Shown: positions 6,703-14,073 of the stretch, piece after piece
Layout: each line of letters starts with the position of its first letter
Position numbering within the stretch: position 1 is the first letter of the stretch
NCBI GenBank assembly: GCA_934647145.1
Contig: CAKUFB010000005.1
Coordinates: 1-24,504 of the forward strand
Origin: an uncultured Clostridia bacterium
GTDB lineage: Bacteria; Bacillota; Clostridia; Christensenellales; Aristaeellaceae
DNA: 24,504 nt
Reading direction: 5' to 3'
Notes under the pieces: generated by a model
The model's database searches: none
Seen by the model: only the letters and a program-made list of their open reading frames with translations
Told to the model about the DNA's origin: nothing
Translations under genes and position numbers: made by a program

Positions 6703-6722
6703 CAAAAAGGAGAACTAATACC

Positions 6723-7247
6723 ATGAAAAAAATCGTTTCCGTGGTTCTGGCTCTGGTTCTGCTGTTCGCTCTCGCGGTCAGCGCCAGCGCTCTGACGGCC
6801 ACCGTGTCCTACAAGGACGGCGTCCTGTACTGGGACGTGACCGAGTTTGACACTTCGGTCGGCGTGTATGCCAATGGCCAGTCCCTTGGCGGCAGCCCGA
6901 AGGGCCACAAGACCTTCGCGCTGAAGCCGGGCGACAAGGTCACCATCTCCGACTTCTCCTCTTCGAAGGACTTCTACCCCGTGAAGGAGGAGCCCACCGA
7001 GGTTCCCGCCACCGCGACTCCCGAACCCACCGAGGAGCCCACCGTCGCGCCCACTGAGGAGCCCACCAAGGCCCCCACTCAGGCCCCGACCACCGCTCCC
7101 ACTCAGAAGCCCACCTCCAAGCCCACCAAGACTCCCTCCACTGACGTGCCGAAGACTGGCGATTCCGCCAACGCCGTGTACGTGATGGGTGGCCTGATGC
7201 TCCTGGCTGGCGCTTGCCTGGTGCTGAGCCGCAAGGTGAGCAAGTAA
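6723..7247 (+). CDS. Small wall-anchored protein, sortase substrate with VPKTG signal
   Basis: A 174-residue surface protein. It has a signal peptide (MKKIVSVVLALVLLFALAVS, ASA cleavage site), a short beta-rich domain of about 70 residues, a Pro/Thr-rich stalk (repeats such as EPT, APT, KPT; residues about 90-140), then VPKTGDS, a hydrophobic segment and the basic tail RKVSK. This is the full layout of a sortase cell-wall sorting signal. VPKTG resembles the (S/P)PxTG motif reported for the class B sortase of Clostridioides difficile. AAGGAG at 6708-6713 is 9-10 bases before the ATG. It is co-transcribed with the Cys-repeat protein (20-bp gap), and a class B sortase gene follows. It may be the wall receptor or scaffold for the large partner (inference). 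Confidence 0.85.
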   Translation: MKKIVSVVLALVLLFALAVSASALTATVSYKDGVLYWDVTEFDTSVGVYANGQSLGGSPKGHKTFALKPGDKVTISDFSSSKDFYPVKEEPTEVPATATPEPTEEPTVAPTEEPTKAPTQAPTTAPTQKPTSKPTKTPSTDVPKTGDSANAVYVMGGLMLLAGACLVLSRKVSK

Positions 7248-7270
7248 TCACCCCGCATACAGCATTCTCT

Positions 7271-7289
7271 GGTTTTCCCCGTGAAAACC
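7271..7289 (+). other. Hairpin preceding the terminator
   Basis: GGTTTTC (7271-7277) and GAAAACC (7283-7289) form a perfect 7-bp stem with a 5-base loop, 21 bases upstream of the terminator stem. It may protect the mRNA 3' end. Confidence 0.4.
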
Positions 7290-7310
7290 TCTGATGCCTG
7301 TCCAAGCCCC

Positions 7311-7346
7311 ATCCCGGAAGCGTCCAGTATGCTTCCGGGATCTTTT
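7311..7346 (+). terminator. Rho-independent terminator after the sortase substrate
   Basis: ATCCCGGAAGC (7311-7321) pairs perfectly with GCTTCCGGGAT (7331-7341) around a 9-base loop; CTTTT follows. The sortase start is only about 40 bases beyond and no separate promoter was recognised, so the sortase may depend on partial read-through. Confidence 0.85.
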
Positions 7347-7387
7347 GAATCGACACTTTCCTACCATTTTCTGGAGGTACGCAGCAG

Positions 7388-8386
7388 ATGGCACATCACA
7401 ATCGCAAGCAACGCGAATCCTTCTCCGATAAGCTGAGGGATGCGCTGAAAGTCTGCTCGACCATCGTTCTGATTATGGGCTGCGTGTACTTTGGCGTGCT
7501 CATTCTGGCGGACAAACATGTGAAGAAGGTCAATACCGGGCTTCAGGATCAGTTCAGCACCGCGCAGAACACGATCACTGATACGCCCGCTTCTACGGTG
7601 ACTGAGACCCCGCAGCAGCTCGCTTCGTCGGCAACTGTCGCGCCGACCGACGCTGTGACGGAAGCTCCCACGGGCGTTCCCCAGGCCACGGCGACTGCCG
7701 TTCCCGCTCAGGAAAGCGCAAATAACCTTACGCCGGTGGTCACTCAGCCCACGGAACCTGTGCTTCAGCCGCAGTTTGAGCAGCTCTATGCCCAGAACAA
7801 CGATCTGATCGGCTGGATCAAGGCGGCTAAGGACATCGACCTGCCTATACTGTACCGCAATAACGAGTTCTACATGGATCACGACTTCTATGGCGCGTAC
7901 AGCAGCGCGGGTTCGATCTTCCTGGACGAGCGCAATAACCCTGACATGAGCGACGACCACATGCTGATTTATGGTCATAACATGAAGAACGGCTCCATGT
8001 TCGGTACGCTCAAGGCCTATCGCGACGTCTCCTTCCTGCGGCAATATCCGATCATTTCGGTGCAGTATGCCTGGGAGAGCGAGCCGCGAAAGTATGTGCT
8101 CGTGTCGCTGTTCGACGCGTCCATGACGCCCAGCGATCCCAGCTACATCAAGATCACGAGGTTCAACTTCGATACCCCGGACGAGAAGCAGAGCTTTATC
8201 GACGCCATGCTTGCCAAGTCCACCTACGACATTCCGCTCGACGTAGACGCGGACGATCAGCTCATCACGCTGGTCACCTGCTCCTACACCCACGACGACG
8301 GCCGCTATCTGCTGACGGCGCGCCAGCTGCGTGAGGACGAGACGGAGGAGCAGATCATGCAGCTGTTTTCACAGGTGCAGCAATAA
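7388..8386 (+). CDS. Class B sortase
   Basis: A 332-residue membrane-anchored transpeptidase. An N-terminal cytoplasmic stretch is followed by a membrane segment (residues about 23-43), an unusually long Thr/Pro/Ala-rich linker (about 60-120) and the sortase domain. The catalytic triad is visible: H197 in YGHN, C298 in TLVTCSY and R306 in the following GRYLL segment. SrtB-type features include the LIGWI strand, the DHDF segment and a long helix-containing insert before TLVTC. It would cleave the VPKTG signal of the preceding gene product and join it to peptidoglycan. GGAGG at 7373-7377 precedes the ATG by ten bases. The gene symbol is left blank because several srtB paralogs can exist. Confidence 0.93.
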   Translation: MAHHNRKQRESFSDKLRDALKVCSTIVLIMGCVYFGVLILADKHVKKVNTGLQDQFSTAQNTITDTPASTVTETPQQLASSATVAPTDAVTEAPTGVPQATATAVPAQESANNLTPVVTQPTEPVLQPQFEQLYAQNNDLIGWIKAAKDIDLPILYRNNEFYMDHDFYGAYSSAGSIFLDERNNPDMSDDHMLIYGHNMKNGSMFGTLKAYRDVSFLRQYPIISVQYAWESEPRKYVLVSLFDASMTPSDPSYIKITRFNFDTPDEKQSFIDAMLAKSTYDIPLDVDADDQLITLVTCSYTHDDGRYLLTARQLREDETEEQIMQLFSQVQQ

Positions 8387-8389
8387 CGA

Positions 8390-8423
8390 AAAGGCGCGGT
8401 TCGCATGAGCGAATCGCGTCTTT
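8390..8423. terminator. Terminator between convergent genes
   Basis: AAAGGCGCGGTTCGC (8390-8404) pairs with GCGAATCGCGTCTTT (8409-8423) over 15 positions, two of them G-T wobbles, around ATGA. The A-rich and T-rich flanks let it act in both directions, serving the sortase and the minus-strand gene ending at 8429. Confidence 0.8.
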
Positions 8424-8428
8424 GTCTG

Positions 8429-10093
8429 TCAGTCGGGAGCGAGCGTGGGATTTACCTCTGCCATTGGGAAGCCTTCTTGCAAAGCGAATGAATCGCCGTC
8501 ATTCAGCACGATGATTTCGCCTGGATAGCTTTCGCGGGCGCGGGCGACTGCCGCTTCGCCCTTTTCCAGGATTGCGCGGCCGTGATGAATGAACATGAGC
8601 TTCGGCGGGCAAAGCCCCAGCCCGACCAGCTCGCGCACAACGGCTTCCGGCAGGTGATGCCCGGTTTCTGCAAGCAGCACGTCCGCGCCGTCCAGCAGCG
8701 GAGCGATCTCGCTCACATGCCTTACGTCCCCCGCAAACACGATGCGCAGGCCGTTCGCCTCAATGAGATAGCTGAAGCTGCGATGCGTCCCGTCCTCCCG
8801 CGCGGGCAGATGCGCGTTGTGCAGGGCGGTCACGCGAAAACCTTCCTCGGAAAAGACCAGGCCGTCCTGCACCGTCGTCTCATTGATGGGAAAGCGGCAC
8901 TGAAAACTTCCCTCCGTGACGGAGAGAAGCGACCTCAGCGCGCTCCATACGACGGGCTCGGGCGAATACAGGGAGAGCGGCAGCCCCTGACGGCCGTGCT
9001 TCATCTCGTCCAGCTTGCGAACCGTCCACAGGAGGTTTCCGAGCCCGCCGATGTGATCCATGTGCGAATGCGTGAGGAAGACCGCGTGGATTTTCTGAAG
9101 GTCAAGCCCCAGCATCGAGGCGGTGTAGGCGCAGCCCTCGCCCGCGTCGAACCAGTACAGCCTGCCCCGATGCGCGACGCAGAAGGAGCAGTGATGGCGG
9201 CCCGGCATGGGCTCCGTGCCCGCGCAGGTGCCCAGAATGATCAGCCTGTCCCACGCGCGCGCCGCCTCGCTGCTCAGTCGCCTGATCGAGCGGGTATATT
9301 CGCCCAGCGCGTCCGGGTACAGGCCATGCCAGCGTTCCGGCTCCGGCTCGAAGTTCAGCACGCCGTCGTAGCCCGTCCGCGCAAGCAGCTCGATTACGTC
9401 CGCGAGCGGCAGCGTACCCCGCCCCAGCGGGTAATGCGTCCGATCCGCCAGGTCGTGAATGTGCGTATGCACCGCGCGGGCGGCGAAGCGAACGTCCGGC
9501 AGGGCACTGGGCGCGTCCAGCGGATAGGCCCTGTGGTCTGAGTACAGGTGTCCTGCGTCCCAGCACGCGCCCACGCAGGGCAGCTGCGCCTCGTCGAGTA
9601 TGCTCAGCACGCCGGAGGGCGAGACGAGCAGGTCGCCGGGCGCCTTCATGCGGTTGTTTTCCAGTGCGAAGGTGATTCCGCTTCCCACCGTAAGGGATGC
9701 GTAGGCCTTCAGCGCGCGGATTGTTGCGTTCCGGTTCTCCTCGATCGTCGCGTACTGCCTGATCGGGTGAAGTGTGACTGTCACACGGCGCTGCCGTTCA
9801 AAAACTGGCTGGATTTTGTCGAGGAAGGCTTTCGCGTCCGCTGTTTCTTCCTTCAGCACGCCGTGAATTGTCGCGGTCAGTCCGGCCTCCCACACGGCCT
9901 GAAGCGCCCGACGCACGCGCGCTTCGGTTTCCTTGTCATTGACCGTGCGCAGCTCGACGCAGGATGCGCCGGCCTCACTGAGCGCCTGAAGCAGTCCGGC
10001 GATCCCGCCATGCGACAGCAGGTCGCGCTGTGCGTCACTGCGGGGCGTTTCACATAATACGTCCATTGCCAGAGAGACGCCGATTTGAATCAT
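8429..10093 (-). CDS. TIM-barrel (sugar phosphate isomerase/epimerase-like) and MBL-fold hydrolase fusion protein
   Basis: A 554-residue two-domain protein. Residues 1 to about 260 resemble the xylose-isomerase-like TIM barrel (IolE/AP endonuclease 2 superfamily), with late-strand metal/substrate segments ENNR, WDAGH, HTHIHD and NFEPE. From about residue 283 a metallo-beta-lactamase domain begins (LGTCAGTEPMPGRHH). Its dinuclear metal motif is T-H342-S-H344-M-D346-H347, with further ligand candidates in ALHNAH, FAGD and IHHGR, most like the RNase Z/PhnP group. The sugar-ring chemistry and phosphodiester or lactone-type hydrolysis could be sequential steps, but the substrate is unknown. AGGAGG precedes the ATG. 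The gene overlaps the end of the upstream PHP gene by 44 bp, indicating translational coupling. No internal stop or frameshift separates the domains. Confidence 0.85.
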   Translation of the reverse strand: MIQIGVSLAMDVLCETPRSDAQRDLLSHGGIAGLLQALSEAGASCVELRTVNDKETEARVRRALQAVWEAGLTATIHGVLKEETADAKAFLDKIQPVFERQRRVTVTLHPIRQYATIEENRNATIRALKAYASLTVGSGITFALENNRMKAPGDLLVSPSGVLSILDEAQLPCVGACWDAGHLYSDHRAYPLDAPSALPDVRFAARAVHTHIHDLADRTHYPLGRGTLPLADVIELLARTGYDGVLNFEPEPERWHGLYPDALGEYTRSIRRLSSEAARAWDRLIILGTCAGTEPMPGRHHCSFCVAHRGRLYWFDAGEGCAYTASMLGLDLQKIHAVFLTHSHMDHIGGLGNLLWTVRKLDEMKHGRQGLPLSLYSPEPVVWSALRSLLSVTEGSFQCRFPINETTVQDGLVFSEEGFRVTALHNAHLPAREDGTHRSFSYLIEANGLRIVFAGDVRHVSEIAPLLDGADVLLAETGHHLPEAVVRELVGLGLCPPKLMFIHHGRAILEKGEAAVARARESYPGEIIVLNDGDSFALQEGFPMAEVNPTLAPD

Positions 10094-11657
10094 TGGTTAC
10101 CTCCTGAAAAGTACGAATGTAGACCGGATTCGTCTGGAGAATGCACCTTCCGTCCGACTGCGCAAGCAGCTCCAGGCGCGCGGGGGAGAGAACGCCCCTG
10201 CCTTTTTTGATTTGAACCTGAAGCCCGGCCGCGTCTCCGGTCAGGGGTGCTGTGTGGACGCAGACGCCGCTCACCATGACCCGGCAGACGAGCGCTTCAG
10301 TCAGTCCCCTCAGTCTCGCGCGCAGGCACAGCGGCGCGTCGCTGGCAGCGTCGACCGTGCAGCCCATTTCCGCGCCGTTCACCGTGAATTCCTCCAGCAC
10401 GCCGTGCCAGCGCGCGGTGTCGGCGGAATAAACTCTGCCCGAGCGAAGGCCGGCCTCCAGCTGCTCCCGTGCGAGGCCGTCCGCCCAGATCCATGCGGCG
10501 AAGTTGTTGCCGTTCGCCCAGCCGACAGTGCTGTCGTGGCTGTCGCTGTCGCCATAGCCCGTCAGGCGAAAGCCGAGCATGGCCAGCTCGTCCGCGACCT
10601 CCAGCTGCTCCTCCCAGGTGAAGCCATACCGTCCCGCCGGAAAACCGGTTTCGATCAGCTGCGCCCCGCAGCATTGCTTTTCGCGATATTCGCCGACCAG
10701 CGCCTCAATCAGCGCGCGCCGCTGCGCTCGCGTGTCCTTTTCATAGCCCCGCTTGAACTTGCCCAGCGGATGGTTGATAGAAAACGTGCCGCCGAGAGCA
10801 CGCACATAGGCGAGCGCGTCGTCTGCCTGCCACGAGTAGTGAACATCTTCATAGTTGATCACAGGCACGAAATCGCTCAGCGAGAGGTGATGCGATTCCC
10901 GGCCGCCGCTGCTGAGGGAAATCTCCGTGGCGGGGTAAAGCGCTACGCCGTATTCCTCGGAGATGCGCCGCGCAAGCTCCTTCTGGCGCAGGCGAACGGC
11001 TTCGGCCACCCAGATGCGTTCGGTGTCGAAGCCGCGGCACAGGGCGCCTTCGCCGCCGTATGCGGTCAGCGCGATCGACGCGAAGCAGTTGTCCTGCCCC
11101 AGCTCGTCGAAGCGGAGAATATCCTCCGATACGGGCAATTCGACGTGCACCCGCCCGCGCCGCTCGGGCAGGGGAATGATCCAGTCGCCCGGCAGGTTTG
11201 GACAGTCGCCGATTTCATAGTACAGATGCTGCATCTCCTGATTCCTGTTTTGCGACAGCACCAGGCCGATCTTCAGCGAGGTGTGCTCAGGAAGGTAAAA
11301 ATCCATTGCACAGGTCACGCCGGCAAGCAGCGAGGTCTGATGCCGCTTTCCCCTGGAATCGAAGAAGATGGTCTGACCGGGCGGGAGGAGCAGGGAATAG
11401 CCGTCCCCGTCCCGAACCGCGCGGGCGGGGGAGTTGTCCGCGAAATGCCAGCCCGTGCCGTCGACGAACGCCGCCCCTTCAGCCTTCAGCCGGAAGTGCT
11501 CGATTCCGTCCGCAAAGCGATTCATGCGCACGTCGTGATCCGTGATGAACATCGCGTCGACGCCGTACCTTCTGGCCTGCTCGGCGTGAGAGCGCATGCT
11601 CGCGCGGTATTCGAAGGACGTGTGAATGTGCATGTGCGTTTTGTACCAGCCTGCCAT
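10050..11657 (-). CDS. PHP-domain metallohydrolase (CehA/McbA-like)
   Basis: A 535-residue protein with the PHP metal-binding motifs: H8-M-H10-I-H12 at the N-terminus, T-D40-H41-D42, a central SINHPLGK and a late GDSDSHD. Between the first and second halves is an inserted beta-rich segment (about residues 60-190) that may cap or recognise the substrate. PHP proteins use two or three metal ions to hydrolyse phosphoesters; CehA/McbA members can act on other esters. No signal peptide is seen, so it is cytoplasmic. GGAGG lies just ahead of the ATG. The gene starts 12 bp after the AraC-type sensor gene and overlaps the TIM/MBL fusion, so all three form one operon opposite the importer. The exact reaction is unknown. 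Confidence 0.85.
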   Translation of the reverse strand: MAGWYKTHMHIHTSFEYRASMRSHAEQARRYGVDAMFITDHDVRMNRFADGIEHFRLKAEGAAFVDGTGWHFADNSPARAVRDGDGYSLLLPPGQTIFFDSRGKRHQTSLLAGVTCAMDFYLPEHTSLKIGLVLSQNRNQEMQHLYYEIGDCPNLPGDWIIPLPERRGRVHVELPVSEDILRFDELGQDNCFASIALTAYGGEGALCRGFDTERIWVAEAVRLRQKELARRISEEYGVALYPATEISLSSGGRESHHLSLSDFVPVINYEDVHYSWQADDALAYVRALGGTFSINHPLGKFKRGYEKDTRAQRRALIEALVGEYREKQCCGAQLIETGFPAGRYGFTWEEQLEVADELAMLGFRLTGYGDSDSHDSTVGWANGNNFAAWIWADGLAREQLEAGLRSGRVYSADTARWHGVLEEFTVNGAEMGCTVDAASDAPLCLRARLRGLTEALVCRVMVSGVCVHTAPLTGDAAGLQVQIKKGRGVLSPARLELLAQSDGRCILQTNPVYIRTFQEVTNDSNRRLSGNGRIM

Positions 11658-11669
11658 GTGAGCCTCCTG

Positions 11670-13850
11670 CTACTCTGCGGAGCGCATCCCGCTGGGGGAT
11701 ACGCCGAAGGTGCGCTTGAACGCGCGATAGAATGTGTTGCGAGAGGAATAGCCGCATTCCTGGATGACGGACGCGATGGGCATGTCCGTTTCGGTCAGGC
11801 AGACGCGCGCCCTGTTCATGCGCCGGCTGTCCAGGTATTCAAAGAAGGTCATGCCGGTGCTCTGCCGGATCATGCGCTGCAGCGCGTAATCACTGATTTC
11901 GAAATAGTCCATGACCGACTGGGCGCAGAACATGGGGTCGCTGAGGTGCTGATTGATGTAGGCGATGACGTTTTGCTGCTGCGAGTCGTTCGCCTGCGCG
12001 CGGTAATCCGCCAGCGTGGCGCACAGCGCCCTGACGCTCTCTTCAAGCTCCGCGTGCAGCTCGGAAAGCGACTTGTTCGGGTCGTACTCGGGGATTTGCA
12101 CGGCGTCGCTTCCCGTGAAATGGAGCGCGCTGCGGGCCGACACAATCCGGCACAGATAGGCGTGAAACGTGCAGGCAATGACCTGCTCAGAAATGCCTTG
12201 CGGCGCGTCCAGCAGGGCAAAGGTCTCCGCAATTAGCTGCAGGGCGGAATCGATATCGCCGTACATCAGGGCGTTTGTGAAGCGCTCGTCGATGGATTTG
12301 ACCACGTTGTCGAGCAGGTTGGCGGGGGCCTCGTCCGCGTCCTGGATGAAGACGAAGGGCAGGATCGTGCGGGTCGCTCTGCTCATCAGCTGAAGCCTTC
12401 TGTAAAGGGAGGGCAGATCTTCCACGCGGCCTGCCGGTTCGCTGATCAGCAGGCGATAGCCGCCGTCCGCCTCGAGGGAGAGCCTGTTGAGGCATCCGGC
12501 AAGCGCGGACTGACAGTCCTCCTCGGCCACCGGGATGATTGCCGCGATGGTGCCGTTGTAGCTGGTCGGCTGGATGATCGAGTTTCGGGGCAGAATCCTG
12601 CGCAGCTCGTCGAGCATGGCGATCTGCATGCCCGCACGGGCGTCCAGATCGGCGACATTGGCCGTGGGCTTGGCGAGCGCCAGCACGTACTGTGCGGGAA
12701 AATCCGGGAAGTACTGGGCGAATGCCTTCAGGAAGGCGTCGTCGAGGGCCGTTTTGTCAAAGCACTGGCGCAGAATCATGGAGCCGAGCATTTTGTTCTG
12801 CTGGGCGACGGTGGCGCGATAGCTTTCCAGATCGGACGCGGTCTTGTGGATGAAGCCGTTGAGGTATCTGTATTCGTCCGTAATTGCCTCACGGCTTTCA
12901 TCAGACATGGCGCCCGCGGCGTTCATTGCGACCCTGCGCACCGGCCTGGAGCTCGTGCGCGCATAGCAGATTGCGAGCAGTACGGACACGGCGATAAAGG
13001 AGATAAAGGCCATGCGGATAAGGCTGTAAAGCCCCTCCAGGGACTCTTCAAACGGCGTTTTGCTGATGCCCATGCTGATCGTCAGGCCCAGCGCCGCGCT
13101 GGAGGTGGAGACGGTCGCGACGAGATCGTGCTCTGGCTTCCCATTGTCGAACACGACATTTCCATCCATGTCCTCGATCGTCAGCGAATTGCGTTCAAAC
13201 AGCTCGGTCAGCATCAGCAGATCCAGCAGATGCTCCTGCGAATACGTGCAGAAGAACACCATTTTGCGCGCCGCGGCGGAGTATTCCGCGTTGCCGGAGG
13301 TCAGCCGGAAGGAGAGCGTCACGGCCCGGTAGCTGCCGGAGGGCGCAGCGACGTCTGTCAGGGGCAGGAAATGAATCCCGTATCGCATGAGCGCGCGATA
13401 CCAGTCGTCAAAGCTCTCATAGCCGTCAAAGCAAAGAAAACGGTCGAACATCTCCTGACCGGAATAATAAATGCGCTTTGAGGTCAGCGTCAGGCCGCTC
13501 GGGAAAATCAGGCCGCAGTCTGTGCCGATCTTGCGGAAGGACATGGTGCGCTTGAATTGCTCGAACTGCTTGTACAGCGCGACGTATTCGGAGGTATCCG
13601 GCATTCTGCTGCCCGCAAAGGCGCGAAAGCCGCTGTCCTCCATCAGCTCCATGACCGCGGAGCAGGCTGCGTTGACGTCGCTCTCCAGCTCGCGCACGCC
13701 GTGCTTCAGCGTCGCTTCGCAGGTGGCGATGCAGTTGTCGGCGTAGGCCTTCAGGGTCAGCCTGTAGATCGGAATCAGGATCAGGGCCAGGATCAGTGAA
13801 AAGGAAACGTACAGTATAAAGAAACGTCTCAGCGCGGTGCTTCGGATCAT
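11670..13850 (-). CDS. Membrane-bound AraC-family sensor-regulator
   Basis: A 726-residue one-component regulator. A first membrane segment (about residues 10-33) is followed by an extracytoplasmic sensor of about 240 residues, a second membrane segment (about 280-300), a cytoplasmic linker, and an AraC-type double helix-turn-helix at the C-terminus (about 625-726; ISDYALQRMIRQSTGMTFFE, then SRNTFYRAFKRTFGVSP). This is the layout of AraC regulators linked to LplABC-type sugar importers in Bacillota: an external ligand controls the adjacent genes. The start is placed at the ATG (complement of 13848-13850) with AGGGGAG upstream. A TTG seven codons earlier is less likely because it overlaps that Shine-Dalgarno sequence. 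It is transcribed divergently from the importer; two direct repeats lie between the promoters. Confidence 0.9.
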   Translation of the reverse strand: MIRSTALRRFFILYVSFSLILALILIPIYRLTLKAYADNCIATCEATLKHGVRELESDVNAACSAVMELMEDSGFRAFAGSRMPDTSEYVALYKQFEQFKRTMSFRKIGTDCGLIFPSGLTLTSKRIYYSGQEMFDRFLCFDGYESFDDWYRALMRYGIHFLPLTDVAAPSGSYRAVTLSFRLTSGNAEYSAAARKMVFFCTYSQEHLLDLLMLTELFERNSLTIEDMDGNVVFDNGKPEHDLVATVSTSSAALGLTISMGISKTPFEESLEGLYSLIRMAFISFIAVSVLLAICYARTSSRPVRRVAMNAAGAMSDESREAITDEYRYLNGFIHKTASDLESYRATVAQQNKMLGSMILRQCFDKTALDDAFLKAFAQYFPDFPAQYVLALAKPTANVADLDARAGMQIAMLDELRRILPRNSIIQPTSYNGTIAAIIPVAEEDCQSALAGCLNRLSLEADGGYRLLISEPAGRVEDLPSLYRRLQLMSRATRTILPFVFIQDADEAPANLLDNVVKSIDERFTNALMYGDIDSALQLIAETFALLDAPQGISEQVIACTFHAYLCRIVSARSALHFTGSDAVQIPEYDPNKSLSELHAELEESVRALCATLADYRAQANDSQQQNVIAYINQHLSDPMFCAQSVMDYFEISDYALQRMIRQSTGMTFFEYLDSRRMNRARVCLTETDMPIASVIQECGYSSRNTFYRAFKRTFGVSPSGMRSAE

Positions 13851-13886
13851 TGAACTGCTCGCTCCCCTCAAAAACCTGACAAATTC

Positions 13887-13915
13887 ATTCTAAAGGAGCA
13901 GGGCGGCAATGTCAA
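13887..13915 (-). promoter_or_regulatory. Promoter for the AraC-PHP-TIM/MBL operon
   Basis: Read on the minus strand, TTGACA (complement of 13910-13915) and TAGAAT (complement of 13887-13892) are 17 bases apart, close to the sigma-A consensus. Confidence 0.85.
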
Positions 13916-13937
13916 GGAAAAACACCGTTTGACGCAT

Positions 13938-13968
13938 TTTTCACCCGGTCACGGGATTTTCACCCTGT
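13938..13968. promoter_or_regulatory. Tandem direct repeats, candidate AraC-type operator
   Basis: TTTTCACCCGGT (13938-13949) and TTTTCACCCTGT (13957-13968) match at 11 of 12 positions and are offset by 19 bp, about two helical turns. AraC-family proteins commonly bind direct repeats spaced this way. The pair sits between the divergent promoters. Confidence 0.5.
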
Positions 13969-14006
13969 TTTACGCCGTATATGGGACACGAAAGGCAGAT
14001 TCTGTC

Positions 14007-14037
14007 TTGCCGGGAGCCGGGTAAGGCAGTGTATAAT
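14007..14037 (+). promoter_or_regulatory. Promoter for the ABC importer operon
   Basis: A perfect TATAAT at 14032-14037 with only a weak -35 (TTGCCG 14007-14012, 19-base spacer). A strong -10 with a poor -35 is typical of an activator-dependent promoter, fitting control by the divergent AraC-type regulator. Confidence 0.65.
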
Positions 14038-14073
14038 ACAGGCGGAAAACCCAATAAAAAGGAGGAATTACTC

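Noticed and set aside
3844..6705. A 953-codon open frame on the minus strand opposite the large secreted protein
   Set aside because: It mirrors the sense gene because of GC-rich codon use; its translation is a low-complexity V/L/G/H-rich string without domains, and the sense frame has a signal peptide, ribosome binding site and ordered repeats.
7341..7387. A separate promoter for the sortase gene
   Set aside because: TTGAAT occurs at 7345-7350 but no acceptable -10 lies at the right distance before the start codon.
10212..12236. A 674-codon plus-strand frame
   Set aside because: It runs antisense across the PHP and AraC genes, crosses their boundary, lacks a ribosome binding site and has no recognisable domain.
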